Source of the DNA: Candidatus Bathyarchaeota archaeon A05DMB-3
Lineage (GTDB): Archaea; Thermoproteota; Bathyarchaeia; Bathyarchaeales; Bathycorpusculaceae
DNA length: 64,000 nucleotides
Direction of reading: 5' to 3'
NCBI GenBank assembly: GCA_019685555.1
Contig: JABFQN010000001.1
Coordinates: forward strand, 124,001-188,000
Translations under genes and position numbers: made by a program
In this document: positions 15,571 to 25,247 of the stretch, in pieces
How the letters are laid out: each line of letters begins with the position of its first letter
How positions within the stretch are numbered: the first letter of the stretch is position 1
Notes under the pieces: generated by a model
Database searches by the model: none
What the model was told of the DNA's origin: nothing
What the model saw: only the letters and a program-made list of their open reading frames with translations

Positions 15571-17685
15571 GTGGCGATGGTGAAGAGTCAGAACAGCGGC
15601 TTGGAGTTTCCAAGCGTTGGCGAGATTTCGAGCTGGGCTCTGCCAAGCAGCGAAGAGATTTTAACGCTTCCTGTTGATGAGCTACTTGCCCGATTAAAGA
15701 CTTCTTTGACTGGGCTTTCTTCTGAGGATGTGGAAAGGCGTCTTGAGATATTTGGGTATAACGAACTTGTTAAGAAAAGAAAAAGGACTGCTATATTCGA
15801 TTTTCTTTCCCATTTTCGAAGCCCCTTGATTATTATACTTTTGATTGCCGGGTTAATTTCCGGTTTCTTTGGAGAAGCTCCAAATGCAATTATCATATTT
15901 TCAATTGTAACACTTAGCGTTGTCTTAGACTTCTACCAAGAGTCTAAAGCTGAAAGAGCAGCGGAAATGCTGAGGCAAAGGGTGGCCACGACAGCTACAG
16001 TTTTGAGAGATGGCATTAAAAAGGAAGTTAGACTCGCTGAGATTGTTCCCGGCGACATCATATTTCTTTCAGCCGGCGACATTGCGCCTGCAGATGCTAG
16101 GGTTTTAACCGCGAAGGACTTATTCGTGAATCAGTCAGCGTTGACTGGCGAATCCTTTCCCGTTGAGAAAACAGCCGCGCCTTTAAAATCTTATGAGCCG
16201 TCCATTACAGAATGGAGCAACTACCTTTTCATGGGCACGTCGATTGTGAGCGGAACAGCAACAGCCGTTGTAGTGAAGACGGGGAACCTAACAGAGTATG
16301 GGAAAATTGCAAAGAGATTAGTGGCAAGAGAGCCTGAAACAGAATTCCAGAGGGGGATTCGAAGTTTTGGCTACATGATAATGCAGGTGACTTTTCTTCT
16401 CGTAGTTTTTGTCTTTTTCATTAACGCTCTCTACATGCGCAGCGTGCTTGATTCCCTCCTTTTCGCGGTGGCTTTGGCTGTGGGTTTGACTCCGGAGCTT
16501 TTGCCAATGATAATTTCAGTTAATCTTTCTAAAGGCGCCATTGCCATGGCTAGAAAAGGCGTTATTGTCAAGCGTTTGGCTGCCATACAAAATTTTGGAA
16601 GCATGGATGTTCTCTGCGCTGACAAGACTGGAACCTTGACGGAGAACCGGATAAGGCTTGTGCTTCACGTGGACATCAACAGTGAAGAAAACGAGAAGCT
16701 GCTGTTGTACTCGTATCTTAACAGCTACTTTCAAACAGGGTTAAAAAGCCCATTGGATGAGGCTGTTCTAAAGTTTAGAGACATAGATGTGAAGGATTAC
16801 AGGAAAATTGACGAGGTGCCATTTGACTTTGTACGTAAACGCCTCTCCATAGTGGTGGAATTTCAGAACCAGAGGTTCATGATAACCAAAGGTGCTCCAG
16901 AAGAAATTGCAAAGGTTTGCGCTTACTATGAGGTTGGAGAGGTTGTAGCTGACGTAACGGACGAGATGCGTAGGAAAATCGAGCAAAAATACGTTGAACT
17001 CAGCGCCGAAGGCTATAGGGTTTTAGGTGTTGCCTACAAACGCTTGAGAGAGGACAAGCCCATATACACTGCTGACGACGAAAATGAAATGGTGTTCTTA
17101 GGGTTTATAGCTTTCCTCGACCCGCCGAAAGAAACAGCCAAAGAGTCGCTGCAGCTCTTGAAGAACGCTGCTGTGGAGCTTAAAATTCTGACAGGCGACA
17201 ACGAGCTTGTAACAAGAAAAATTTGCGAATATCTGGGTTTTGAGATTAGGGGGATTGTTACCGGGAGCGAAATAGCGCAGATGCACGACGATGCCCTTGC
17301 AAGGGTTGTGGAAGAAGTAAACGTTTTCTGCAGAGTTACGCCAGCACAGAAAGACCGCCTTATAAACGTGTTAAAGAATAACGGGCATGTGGTAGGTTTT
17401 TTGGGCGATGGGATAAATGATGCTCCTTCACTTAGAAGCGCAGATGTTGGCATATCAGTGGATAATGCTGTTGATGTTGCAAAAGAATCCGCGGACATAA
17501 TCCTTTTGCAGAATGATTTGACAGTGCTTCACGACGGTATCTTGGAAGGTAGAAAAACTTTCGGCAACACCATGAAGTACATTATGATGGGTGTGAGTTC
17601 AAACTTTGGAAAACATGTTCAGTGTAGCTGGAGCATCGTTGTTTCTGCCGTTTCTACCCATGCTGCCTATACAAATACTTCTTAA
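15571..17685 (+). pseudogene. mgtA: MgtA-type P-type ATPase, N-terminal 2/3 (frameshifted)
   Basis: The product is a P3B-type Mg2+-importing ATPase: cation N-domain (LTGLSSEDVERRLEIFGYNE), TGES actuator motif in QSALTGESFPVEK, phosphorylation site DKTGTLTEN, nucleotide-binding KGAPEE, and the hinge GDGINDAPSLR. The frame reads correctly to GVSSNFG and then diverges into an unrelated tail (KHVQCSWS...). Removing one A from the AAAA at 17610-17613 restores NMFSVAGASLFLPFLPMLP in the next frame, which continues in the following entry. The start is GTG at 15571, or ATG at 15577. A real mutation, programmed slippage and a sequencing or assembly error are all possible. Confidence 0.85.
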
Positions 17686-18583
17686 CAACCTTCTCTATGA
17701 TTTTTCGCAGTCAACAATACCTACGGATGAAGTTGACCAAGAATACATTGAAAAGCCTAAAAGGTGGGACATACATTTCATCAGACGGTTTATGATGTTT
17801 CTAGGGCCAGTAAGCTCCCTCTTCGACTTCCTAACATTCTTTATAATGCTTTTCATCTTCAACGCCTCTGAGCCGCTATTCCAAACAGCATGGTTCATTG
17901 AATCCCTTTCCTCGCAAACCCTTGTAATTTTTGTGATCAGAACAAAGAAGTCGCCGTTCTGGAGGAGTAGACCAAGCAAGCTCTTACTTCTGGGCAGCAT
18001 GGCAATAATTGCATTTGCGTTGATACTGCCATACACACCGTTAGGAACAATTTTCCAGTTTATGAAACCTCCAGCAACTTTCTTTATAGCCTTAGCCGCT
18101 ATTCTTGGCGCCTACATAGTCCTAGCTGAAATTGTCAAAAGCTGGTTTTATAAGAGGTATAGCTACAGGCTAGAACAGACTCTGATACCGCCAAGGAAAA
18201 TTGGCATTTACTTGAGCAAGACCGCCAAGTTGGTGCAGAACATGGTTGCCGTAATATGTTTACGCTTTGAAAGCGAAATTTCAATAGACTCTCTCGTTGA
18301 AGATTTGAAGGAATGTTTAGGTTACGCATTAGATGCGGAGCAGATTTTCCACAACCTAAACTACATACGCCGCAGTGGATTAATTAGCATAAATTGGCAT
18401 GAGAGAACCGTGAAGCGAGAGAAAGCCATGAAAGACTATGTGACGAGACATGTGATGGGCGAATTGTGGCCAAAAATAGCTGGGGACTGGCAGAGGGCTA
18501 GCGAAATTTTAGAAGCAAAATATGGAAGGCTTAACAGCGAATACCTAGAGCTTTTGAATAGGCAACTTTACCCTACGGCTTGA
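17606..18583 (+). pseudogene. mgtA: MgtA-type P-type ATPase, C-terminal third plus extra cytosolic domain
   Basis: This frame continues the ATPase after the one-base frameshift. It holds the terminal transmembrane bundle (FLPFLPMLPIQILLNNLLYD, MMFLGPVSSLFDFLTFFIM, FIALAAILGAYIVLAEIVKS). Normal MgtA proteins end soon after the last helix. Here about 130 more residues follow (from RYSYRLEQTLIPPRK to the end), with a winged-helix-like pattern (EISIDSLVEDLKECLGYALD, LNYIRRSGLISINW) and a charged helical tail. The joined product would be about 1,000 residues. The 3' end overlaps the convergent lipoate ligase gene by 11 bases. Confidence 0.8.
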
Positions 18584-19379
18584 CCGACTGGCAAGGCTCT
18601 TTTCCGCACAAGTTCCATTCTGTTGTGGCGTACTTTTCTTTGTAAAGTTTTTTTACTAGCTCCGTCTCGTAGGCTATTAAATCGCCGTTTTCAAGCCTTG
18701 TTTTTAGCGCTTTCTGGAAGCCTTTGATTAGAGCTTTGTGAACTGTTTCAAGTGAAACGGTTTTGCCAAGTTCAGTTTTTATTGAGGTTATTTTGTTTTT
18801 TGCTACGGGCACAATTTCCATGCAGGTTTTTGCCCATGGAACTTTTAGGTAGGTGAACATTTTTTCGAGGTTGACATCGACAAGTATTGTGCCGTGTTGT
18901 AGGACTATGCCAGTTTTGTGGCATTGGGCGCTTCCCGAAATTTTTTTGCCTTTTATTGTTAGGTTTGGGCATGCTCTTTCGTCGCCCTTGTTAAAGTCCG
19001 CTTTTAATCCTAAGATTTTTAGGGCTTCAACTATTCCAGCATAGATTTTCGTGTAAACCTCTGCTATGTCTTTGGCGTCCAAGTCTTCTTTGTTTGCGAT
19101 TACGCTGTAGGTTATTTCGCCTTCCGCGTCGTGGTAAACGGTGCCTCCGCCAGTTATGCGTCTAACAACGTCTACGCCATGTTTAAGGCAGTTTTCCAAG
19201 TAGACTTCGTTTTCTATTTTTTGGAATTTTCCAATGGAGACTGTCGAAGGGTTCCAGCGGTAAAAGCGCACGGTGTTGGGCACAAGCCCCTTTATTCTTG
19301 CATTTAATATGGCTTCGTCTATTGCCATATTCATGTAAGCGTTGTATGTTTCAAATTTCAGCAGTCTCCAACCAGCCAT
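18573..19379 (-). CDS. lplA: Lipoate-protein ligase A family protein
   Basis: This 268-residue member of the biotin/lipoate protein ligase fold attaches lipoate (or octanoate) to lipoyl domains such as GcvH or E2 proteins. Family motifs are NMAIDEAIL, RFYRWNPSTVSIGKFQ, the lipoate-binding RRITGGGTVYHDAEGEITYS, and KKISGSAQCHKTGIVLQHGT with the catalytic-loop lysine. It has a short C-terminal extension beyond the catalytic domain. It stands alone, convergent with mgtA. The lipoate-synthase-like radical SAM pair at 35.5-38 kb would supply the pathway's sulfur insertion step. Confidence 0.88.
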   Translation of the reverse strand: MAGWRLLKFETYNAYMNMAIDEAILNARIKGLVPNTVRFYRWNPSTVSIGKFQKIENEVYLENCLKHGVDVVRRITGGGTVYHDAEGEITYSVIANKEDLDAKDIAEVYTKIYAGIVEALKILGLKADFNKGDERACPNLTIKGKKISGSAQCHKTGIVLQHGTILVDVNLEKMFTYLKVPWAKTCMEIVPVAKNKITSIKTELGKTVSLETVHKALIKGFQKALKTRLENGDLIAYETELVKKLYKEKYATTEWNLCGKEPCQSVKP

Positions 19380-19515
19380 TTGAAAACTTCCGCCTTTAAC
19401 TTTAAACTTGTCTTTTGGATTTTTGTGTTTTTCTGAAAATTATGTTATTTTGGAGTGTTTTTAAGCCAATACGGGTCTCCCTCTCTAGGTTTTCTGCGAT
19501 TTATGCTTCGTTCAG

Positions 19516-19525
19516 TTTAAATATT
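19516..19525 (+). promoter_or_regulatory. TATA box of the rps12-rps7 operon
   Basis: TTTAAATATT matches the archaeal TATA consensus. It lies about 49 bases before the rps12 ATG at 19565, predicting a leader of roughly 20-25 bases that contains the AGAGG ribosome binding site at 19558-19562. Confidence 0.6.
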
Positions 19526-19564
19526 AGAGTTGTGAATAGACGTAGCGAGAGGAAAATAGAGGCT

Positions 19565-20005
19565 ATGGGTTCAAAGTCTCCTAGGGGCGAGTTCGCTGCA
19601 AGAAAACTAGCTGAAAAAAGGAAACGGTTCCGTTGGAGTAGCATGTACTATAAAAGGCGCATGTTAGGCTTGGATGTTAAGGCTGACCCGCTGGAAGGCG
19701 CGCCAATGGCGAGGGGCATAGTTCTCGAAAAGGTCGGCGTAGAAAGCAAACAGCCCAACAGCGCCATAAGAAAATGTGTTAGAACACAGCTCATCAAGAA
19801 TGGAAGAGTTATAACGGCATTCCTTCCCGGAGACGGAGCCCTAAACGTTGTGGATGAGCACGATGAAGTGATAGTGGAAGGGATTGGCGGCTCCCGTGGA
19901 AGAAGCATGGGCGACATTCCAGGAGTGCGCTGGAAAGTCATAATGGTTAACGGTGTATCCTTAAAAGAGCTTGTGCTTGGAAGAAAACAGAAACCAATGC
20001 GGTGA
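19565..20005 (+). CDS. rps12: Small ribosomal subunit protein uS12
   Basis: This 146-residue uS12 of the archaeal/eukaryotic type (S23e-like N-terminus) is part of the decoding centre. Characteristic stretches are [40 protein letters not shown] and [20 protein letters not shown]. The ATG at 19565 with AGAGG upstream gives the normal archaeal length. The open frame continues 50 codons upstream, but that part is not ribosomal protein. The stop overlaps the rps7 start. Confidence 0.97.
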   Translation: MGSKSPRGEFAARKLAEKRKRFRWSSMYYKRRMLGLDVKADPLEGAPMARGIVLEKVGVESKQPNSAIRKCVRTQLIKNGRVITAFLPGDGALNVVDEHDEVIVEGIGGSRGRSMGDIPGVRWKVIMVNGVSLKELVLGRKQKPMR

Positions 20006-20604
20006 GAATTTTGAGCAAAGAACAGAAAAAGGAAGGAAAAAGCGAAGTAAAACTTTTCGAAAAATGGAGTTTTAAAGAAGTTGAAGTCAAGGATTTAGGC
20101 TTACAAAGGTATATATCGCTTAAACCAATTGCGGTTCCCCACACTATGGGACGCCACGAACACAAACGTTTTGGAAAGGCAAACGTAAACATTGTGGAGA
20201 GGCTTGTAAACAATCTTATGCGCCCAGGGAAAAACGCTGGTAAAAAGGCTAAAGCCATAAACATTGTTAAACACGCCTTCGAAATTATTCATTTGCGCAC
20301 TGGAAGAAACCCCATAGAAGTCCTTGTGAGGGCTGTTGAGAACTCCTCTCCATGTGAGGACACTACGCGAATATCTTACGGTGGAATCGTTTACCACTTG
20401 TCCGTTGACGTTTCTCCCCAGAGGAGAATTGACTTAGCTTTGAGGCACATATGTGAAGGCGCAAGGCAAGCAGCCATGAATAATCCCCGCTCAATTGAAG
20501 AGTGTTTAGCTGAAGAGCTTATTTTGGCAGCTAACCACGACATGAAAAGCTACGCGGTTTCAAGACGCCACGAACTGGAGAGAATAGCCCAAGCGTCCAG
20601 ATAG
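20002..20604 (+). CDS. rps7: Small ribosomal subunit protein uS7
   Basis: This 200-residue archaeal uS7 nucleates the head of the 30S subunit. Family stretches include [40 protein letters not shown] and [20 protein letters not shown], ending in [19 protein letters not shown]. The start is GTG at 20002, overlapping the rps12 stop (GTGA); TTG at 20011 is an in-frame alternative. No EF-2 gene follows here, unlike many archaeal str operons. Confidence 0.97.
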   Translation: MRILSKEQKKEGKSEVKLFEKWSFKEVEVKDLGLQRYISLKPIAVPHTMGRHEHKRFGKANVNIVERLVNNLMRPGKNAGKKAKAINIVKHAFEIIHLRTGRNPIEVLVRAVENSSPCEDTTRISYGGIVYHLSVDVSPQRRIDLALRHICEGARQAAMNNPRSIEECLAEELILAANHDMKSYAVSRRHELERIAQASR

Positions 20605-20616
20605 CCTTCGTTACGC

Positions 20617-21810
20617 TTATTTTGTATGGATTTCAACTATGTCGCCGTCTTCAAGCGGGAAGGTGGCACCTACCTTTTGGGGGCTGAAAACTAGGCGTTT
20701 AGCCCAAACCCTCGCATAAGCGAAATTCTCGCTGAAGTCGCTGTGGATGCTTTTCGCCAAATCGTAAACCGTTGATCCTTTCTTCAAAACGAAGGGTTTC
20801 TTCGAAAAATCTTTTTCACTTGGCTCCTTGGTGTAGACGCGGATCAGATCCAAAGTTTTGAATAGAGCTTCGCCAATTTTTTCTAAACTTTGCCTTGTCT
20901 TACATGAAACTGCAATTATTGGAAGTTGTCCACCCACATAAGCCTCTAAAAGTTTTAGGTTTGCCTCTGCGCCGTCTACGTCAATCTTGTTTGCAACTAT
21001 TATGGCTGGCTTGTAAGCTGTGCTTTCGAAAATTGCGTCTTCAACCTCATCTAACGTGGCTTCACCATAAATTTTGACAATAGCGTCGGTAACCCTATAG
21101 CTTTTGAGAAGTTCCTCAACATCTTTAAAAGTGCAGCCGAAAAGCCTTCCAAAAACGATTATGCGTAAGCCTGCACCAATAAACTTACGCTCAATTTCCA
21201 CACGCGCCTTAGGCTTACTCACTAATATCCGAGTCTTCTCCAACTCACCTATAATAGCGGATAACTGCCCACACGGGTTCTGCATCAAATCCACCATAAG
21301 CATTAAGCCGTCAGCGTTCCTAGCCAAAGCTAAAGTCTGAAGACCCCATGCTTTTCCGTCCGCTGCCCCCTTCATCAAGGCTGGAGCTTCAACAATTTGA
21401 AATTGAATATCCTCGTAGGGAAGCATGCCTGGAACAGGCTCTTTGGTTGTATAGGGCGCGGGTGAAACTTCAACCTTAGCGTTTGTAGCCGCTGCGAGAA
21501 GGCTGCTTTTCCCCACATTCGTCAACCCTAAAACAGCGATTTGAGCTGCACCTTCCTTTTCAATGAAAAATTTTGGTCCGCCTCTGCCAGCTTTTCTTCG
21601 CTTTCCCTCCTCAATTTCCCTTCGCAGAACAGCCATCTGCTTCTTAACTTGTGCACAAAGTTTTGCAGTGCCTTTATGTTTTGGAACAAAGCTTAGAAAC
21701 TCCTGCATAAGCTGAAGCTTCTCTCTGGGATTTCTCGCAGCTGAAACCTCAGCCCATTTACGCTTGGCTTCAGCAGGCAAATTTGCAGGCATAAACCGTC
21801 CACTTCCCAA
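20617..21810 (-). CDS. DRG-family (Obg-like) GTPase with C-terminal TGS domain
   Basis: This 397-residue GTP-binding protein of the DRG/COG1163 type is a translation-associated GTPase. An N-terminal helical region contains AEAKRKWAEVSAARNPREKL. The G domain follows, with G1 GLTNVGKSSLL, G3-equivalent region VEAPALMKGAADGKA (lacking the classical DxxG) and G4 NKID, with an inserted helical segment. A TGS domain closes the protein (from DLIRVYTKEP to DGDIVEIHTK). It converges on rps7 from the opposite strand and diverges from EF-1A, so it is embedded in a translation gene neighbourhood. The substitution in G3 is unusual for GTPases and worth noting. Confidence 0.85.
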   Translation of the reverse strand: MGSGRFMPANLPAEAKRKWAEVSAARNPREKLQLMQEFLSFVPKHKGTAKLCAQVKKQMAVLRREIEEGKRRKAGRGGPKFFIEKEGAAQIAVLGLTNVGKSSLLAAATNAKVEVSPAPYTTKEPVPGMLPYEDIQFQIVEAPALMKGAADGKAWGLQTLALARNADGLMLMVDLMQNPCGQLSAIIGELEKTRILVSKPKARVEIERKFIGAGLRIIVFGRLFGCTFKDVEELLKSYRVTDAIVKIYGEATLDEVEDAIFESTAYKPAIIVANKIDVDGAEANLKLLEAYVGGQLPIIAVSCKTRQSLEKIGEALFKTLDLIRVYTKEPSEKDFSKKPFVLKKGSTVYDLAKSIHSDFSENFAYARVWAKRLVFSPQKVGATFPLEDGDIVEIHTK

Positions 21811-21892
21811 AACCCTAATTCAAAATCAACGCTAATATCCATTTCGAAAAGACGGAAGGCAATAAACTGAAAACCTAGAAAGGAAGGGAGAG

Positions 21893-21970
21893 ATGAAAAT
21901 AAAAGCAGAAAACGGCAAAATTCCAGAGGGGATATTCAATTTTAGCGGTGGTTTAACCGCAAAATCTTGA
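21893..21970 (+). CDS. Possible 25-residue leader ORF upstream of EF-1A
   Basis: ATG at 21893 is directly preceded by AAGGAAGGGAGAG, a strong ribosome binding site, and the frame ends at TGA 21968-21970. The product contains KIKAENGKIPEGIFNFSGG. Its 3' end coincides with a small hairpin, GCGGT/ACCGC, at 21945-21960. It lies in the 284-bp divergent region between the DRG GTPase and EF-1A. It could be a leader peptide, part of the EF-1A 5' region, or chance. Confidence 0.22.
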   Translation: MKIKAENGKIPEGIFNFSGGLTAKS

Positions 21971-22094
21971 TTCTGTACACCTAAAAGTTTTGAGCGCCAT
22001 TATCATAAACTTAAAATAATCGAATGAACAGTTGTGTAAACGAATCCACTAAAAATAGGGAAAATTTGAAGAATTAAAATATGGAGGAAAAAGA

Positions 22095-23402
22095 ATGAGC
22101 AGACCGGAAAAACCCCATTTAAACCTAGTGATAATGGGACATGTCGACCATGGAAAGTCGACAACAACAGGGCACATGCTTTACTTGGCTGGGGCTGTTG
22201 ACGACAGAACAGTAAAAGCCTACGAGGAAGAAGCAAGGAAACTTGGCAAGGAAACCTTCAAGTTTGCATGGATTCTCGACAACCTTAAAGAGGAGCGGGA
22301 AAGAGGCCTAACAATCGACTTGCGGTTCTTAAAATTTGAAACCAAAAAATACTACTTCACTATCATCGACGCTCCAGGCCACAGAGACTTCGTTAAAAAC
22401 ATGATTACAGGCGCAAGCCAAGCCGATGGCGCCATACTATTTGTCTCCGCAAAAAGAGGAGAATTCGAAGCAGGCATAGGTCCAGGCGGACAAACCCGCG
22501 AGCACGCTTTCTTAGCCTTCACTTTAGGCGTTAATCAACTTGTCGTGGCCGTCAACAAAATGGACGACGCCTCAGTTAACTGGAGCGAGGAACGCTACAA
22601 CGAGGTTAAAAATGAAGTCAGCAGAATGCTAAGAATGGTGGGCTACAAAGTTGACAAAATCCCGTTTGTCCCCACTTCTGGATGGACAGGCGACAACCTA
22701 GTTAAGCCAAGCGACAAAATGCCATGGTATAAGGGACCAACCCTCATCGATGCATTAGACGATTTTGAGATTCCTCCAAAGCCTCTTGACAAGCCTCTGC
22801 GAATTCCAGTTCAAGACGTTTACAGCATAACAGGCGTTGGCACAGTCCCCGTAGGCAGAGTTGAAACAGGCGTCCTAAAAGAAGGTGACACAGTCATATT
22901 CATGCCGGCAAACAAGCAGGGCGAAGTCAAGTCTCTTGAAATGCACCACACAAGGATTCCGAGGGCTGAGCCAGGCGACAATATTGGATTCAACGTTAGA
23001 GGCATAGCGAAAACAGACATACGCCGAGGAGACGTCTGTGGACACTTAACCAACCCGCCAACAGTTGCAAGGGAGTTCATAGGTCAAATAATCGTCATAT
23101 ACCATCCCACAGCTTTGGCGGCTGGTTACACGCCAGTCCTCCACTACCACACGGGACAAATTGCATGTCGATTCACAGAACTCATAAGAAAAATTGACCC
23201 GCGTTCAGGACAGGTTGTCGAGGAAAAGCCGTCATTTCTAAAGACAGGCGACGCCGCGCTGGTGAGAATGGAACCGCTGCGTCCAATAGCCATTGAAACC
23301 TACGCGGAGTTTCCAGAGCTTGGAAGGTTCGCCGTAAGAGACATGGGCACAACAATAGCTGCTGGAATTGTGAAAGAGATAACGAAAAAGGGACTGCAGT
23401 AA
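22095..23402 (+). CDS. tuf: Translation elongation factor 1A (EF-1 alpha)
   Basis: This 435-residue archaeal EF-1A delivers aminoacyl-tRNA to the ribosome. Motifs are G1 GHVDHGKST, switch I ERGLTIDLRFLKFE (the more usual form is ERGxTID), G3 DAPGH, G4 NKMD, and beta-barrel domains 2 and 3 ending in GRFAVRDMGTTIAAGIV. The ATG follows ATGGAGGAAAAAGA, a strong ribosome binding site. The TATA candidate is CTTAAAATAA about 75-85 bases upstream. A T-rich stretch after the stop (CCCTCTTTTTATTT) could terminate transcription. Confidence 0.97.
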   Translation: MSRPEKPHLNLVIMGHVDHGKSTTTGHMLYLAGAVDDRTVKAYEEEARKLGKETFKFAWILDNLKEERERGLTIDLRFLKFETKKYYFTIIDAPGHRDFVKNMITGASQADGAILFVSAKRGEFEAGIGPGGQTREHAFLAFTLGVNQLVVAVNKMDDASVNWSEERYNEVKNEVSRMLRMVGYKVDKIPFVPTSGWTGDNLVKPSDKMPWYKGPTLIDALDDFEIPPKPLDKPLRIPVQDVYSITGVGTVPVGRVETGVLKEGDTVIFMPANKQGEVKSLEMHHTRIPRAEPGDNIGFNVRGIAKTDIRRGDVCGHLTNPPTVAREFIGQIIVIYHPTALAAGYTPVLHYHTGQIACRFTELIRKIDPRSGQVVEEKPSFLKTGDAALVRMEPLRPIAIETYAEFPELGRFAVRDMGTTIAAGIVKEITKKGLQ

Positions 23403-23544
23403 ACCCTCCATCCCTCTTTTTATTTCAAGACAAACCTAGCAAGCCTTAACATGCTCTGCTTTTGAAAACTTTTCAAACTCTTTCCGAGGTAACCGTAAGA
23501 GAAAATAGCATCAAAGTTTTAGGATACACTTTAGAGTTGATGGC

Positions 23545-24252
23545 ATGTCTGGAGCGGAAACACTTCTTCCATACTTGAAGGAAAAGAAAGGCGGCGAGCA
23601 AGAGCCCATGATAATTGTTGACAGCCGTGAGGCAGGCAGTGCCGCCAAAGTTGTTAAGGGACTTAGGGAACGCGGCGTCAATGTGAAAATTGAGGCTTTA
23701 GAAAAGGGAGACTACATTCTATCCGATGTGTGTGCAGTGGAGCGGAAAAGAGTTCAAGACTTTGTTTACACGCTTACCCACCGCTACCTTTTCGAACAGC
23801 TCTTCAAGCTGAAGGAGGCTTATCCCAAAGCGCTAATCCTCTTGGAAGGCTACATGCCCATAATCTACAAGTTCAGTAGAATAAAGCCTGAATCCGTTTG
23901 GGGAGCACTGTTTAACCTTGCTAAAAATGGAATAGCCATAGTAAACACCACATCTTACAAGGAAACCGTTGACTTCCTCTACATTGCCGCCCGCCAAGAA
24001 CAAATAGTGGAAAAGCGAATTCCAACAGTGCATCCGGTTAAGAAATGTGAAACATTGGGGGACGCACAAATCTTCTTTGTGGCAAGCCTTCCAAACATTG
24101 GAAGGGAAAAAGCCATAGCAATCCTTAAATCCTATCAAACACCGTTAAATGCCTTCTTAAACGTGGATGAATGGTCAAAAACAGTTTATGGTCTTGGACC
24201 AAAGATAAGCAGCAGAGTTAAAGAAGTGTTGAACACGCCGTTTAAGGGATGA
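23545..24252 (+). CDS. xpf: XPF/ERCC4-type structure-specific nuclease (short form)
   Basis: This 235-residue nuclease cleaves branched DNA such as flaps and forks. The ERCC4 domain carries IIVDSREAGSAAKVV, GDYILSDVCAVERKRVQDFV (GDY plus V-ERK-x3-D catalytic signature) and TLTHRYLFEQLFKL. A C-terminal helix-hairpin-helix pair (VASLPNIGREKAIAILK, VYGLGPKISSRVKEVL) binds DNA. There is no helicase domain, so it is the crenarchaeal-style short XPF that normally works with PCNA. No clear PIP box is seen at the C-terminus, which ends at NTPFKG. Confidence 0.9.
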   Translation: MSGAETLLPYLKEKKGGEQEPMIIVDSREAGSAAKVVKGLRERGVNVKIEALEKGDYILSDVCAVERKRVQDFVYTLTHRYLFEQLFKLKEAYPKALILLEGYMPIIYKFSRIKPESVWGALFNLAKNGIAIVNTTSYKETVDFLYIAARQEQIVEKRIPTVHPVKKCETLGDAQIFFVASLPNIGREKAIAILKSYQTPLNAFLNVDEWSKTVYGLGPKISSRVKEVLNTPFKG

Positions 24253-24258
24253 AGGCGT

Positions 24259-24624
24259 ATGGATGTGGAAATCGCCACAACAAAAAAGGTTAGCGTCTTG
24301 GGTTTAGACAAGCGTAATGTAGGCGACATTGCATGGTGCGCCACTACCTATGGTGCAAGTAGGCTTTACTGGATAGACGGCTATTTGCTGTGCTTAGAGG
24401 TTTATGAGAAATCCTTTGAACACGAACTGAAAAAAAAGGAGTTTCCTATAAGCCAAATCTGCTACGCTGAGTTTCCAAAATACGAGAAAATCTACGAAGT
24501 GGACAAAAGCCTCCAAATCCCAATAGTGAACGTTTCAGACATGAAAATATTCAAAAACGTATTGAAGGCGATAAAGGAAAAAGCAGAAACCGAAAAAGGA
24601 GAACAGCAAGCCCAAAAGAGCTGA
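24259..24624 (+). CDS. Conserved-looking small protein of unknown function
   Basis: The 121-residue protein is not recognised. It has alternating strands and helices (KVSVLGLDKRNVGDIAWCAT, SRLYWIDGYLLCLEVY, KSLQIPIVNVSDMKIFKNVL) and a charged C-terminal tail (KEKAETEKGEQQAQKS). It starts 6 bases after the xpf stop, so it is probably co-transcribed with the nuclease. There is no membrane segment or signal. A DNA-repair-associated role would be guilt by association only. Confidence 0.7.
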   Translation: MDVEIATTKKVSVLGLDKRNVGDIAWCATTYGASRLYWIDGYLLCLEVYEKSFEHELKKKEFPISQICYAEFPKYEKIYEVDKSLQIPIVNVSDMKIFKNVLKAIKEKAETEKGEQQAQKS

Positions 24625-24630
24625 AAGACT

Positions 24631-25236
24631 TTAGGCTTCCAACAATTTTTTAGCGTGGTTGTAGCCAAGGTTAAAAGCCTTAACGTTCATTTCCACATAT
24701 TTAGCTGGAACAAGCTCCTTCAAAGCCTCAAGTAAACTATCCTCCGCCATGGGAAGTTTTCCCGTAGCTGCCAAAGCTCCGAGCAAAACTGTGTTTTGCA
24801 TTATAATGTTTCCAGCTTCCTTCGCCAACCTTAAAGCTTCGACAATTATGACATTTTTAGAAAACCGCCTTATCTTTTCCAATATTTCATTCGTTTGCGG
24901 ATAGTTTTCACCTTTCAATGTCAGCCCTGGCGGCGGAATCTTTTCATCTCCCATAATTATAAGGGTCTTTTCAGAGGCATACCTTATGTTTCTCAAAGTT
25001 TCTAGGGGTTCAAACCCCAAGATGACATCTGCCTTTCCCTCCAAAATCATGGGAGAAAGAACATTTTCGCCTATTCTAACTGTGGAGACTATGGCTCCGC
25101 CCCGTTGAGCCATGCCGTGGATTTCCCCAACACGAACGTTTAAGCCTTCTTTAACAGCGGCTGTTCCCAGAATTTCAGCAGCCAAAAGTATACCTTGCCC
25201 GCCCACACCAGCCAAAACTATGTTAAACTCTTTCAT
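24631..25236 (-). CDS. iorB: Indolepyruvate:ferredoxin oxidoreductase beta subunit
   Basis: This 201-residue gamma-type domain subunit partners with IorA to oxidise aryl-pyruvates (from Trp, Tyr, Phe) to aryl-acetyl-CoA with ferredoxin reduction. Motifs are NIVLAGVGGQGILLAAEIL, GEIHGMAQRGGAIVSTVRIG and LGFEPLETLRNI. The ATG at 25236 with GGAGGTGG eight bases upstream is chosen; the open frame extends 45 codons further into iorA but is not family sequence. It follows iorA after 11 bases. Confidence 0.92.
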   Translation of the reverse strand: MKEFNIVLAGVGGQGILLAAEILGTAAVKEGLNVRVGEIHGMAQRGGAIVSTVRIGENVLSPMILEGKADVILGFEPLETLRNIRYASEKTLIIMGDEKIPPPGLTLKGENYPQTNEILEKIRRFSKNVIIVEALRLAKEAGNIIMQNTVLLGALAATGKLPMAEDSLLEALKELVPAKYVEMNVKAFNLGYNHAKKLLEA

Positions 25237-25247
25237 CCGCCCACCTC

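Noticed and set aside
19415-19564. Extended N-terminus of uS12
   Set aside because: The 50 upstream codons include the TATA box and leader and are not ribosomal sequence.
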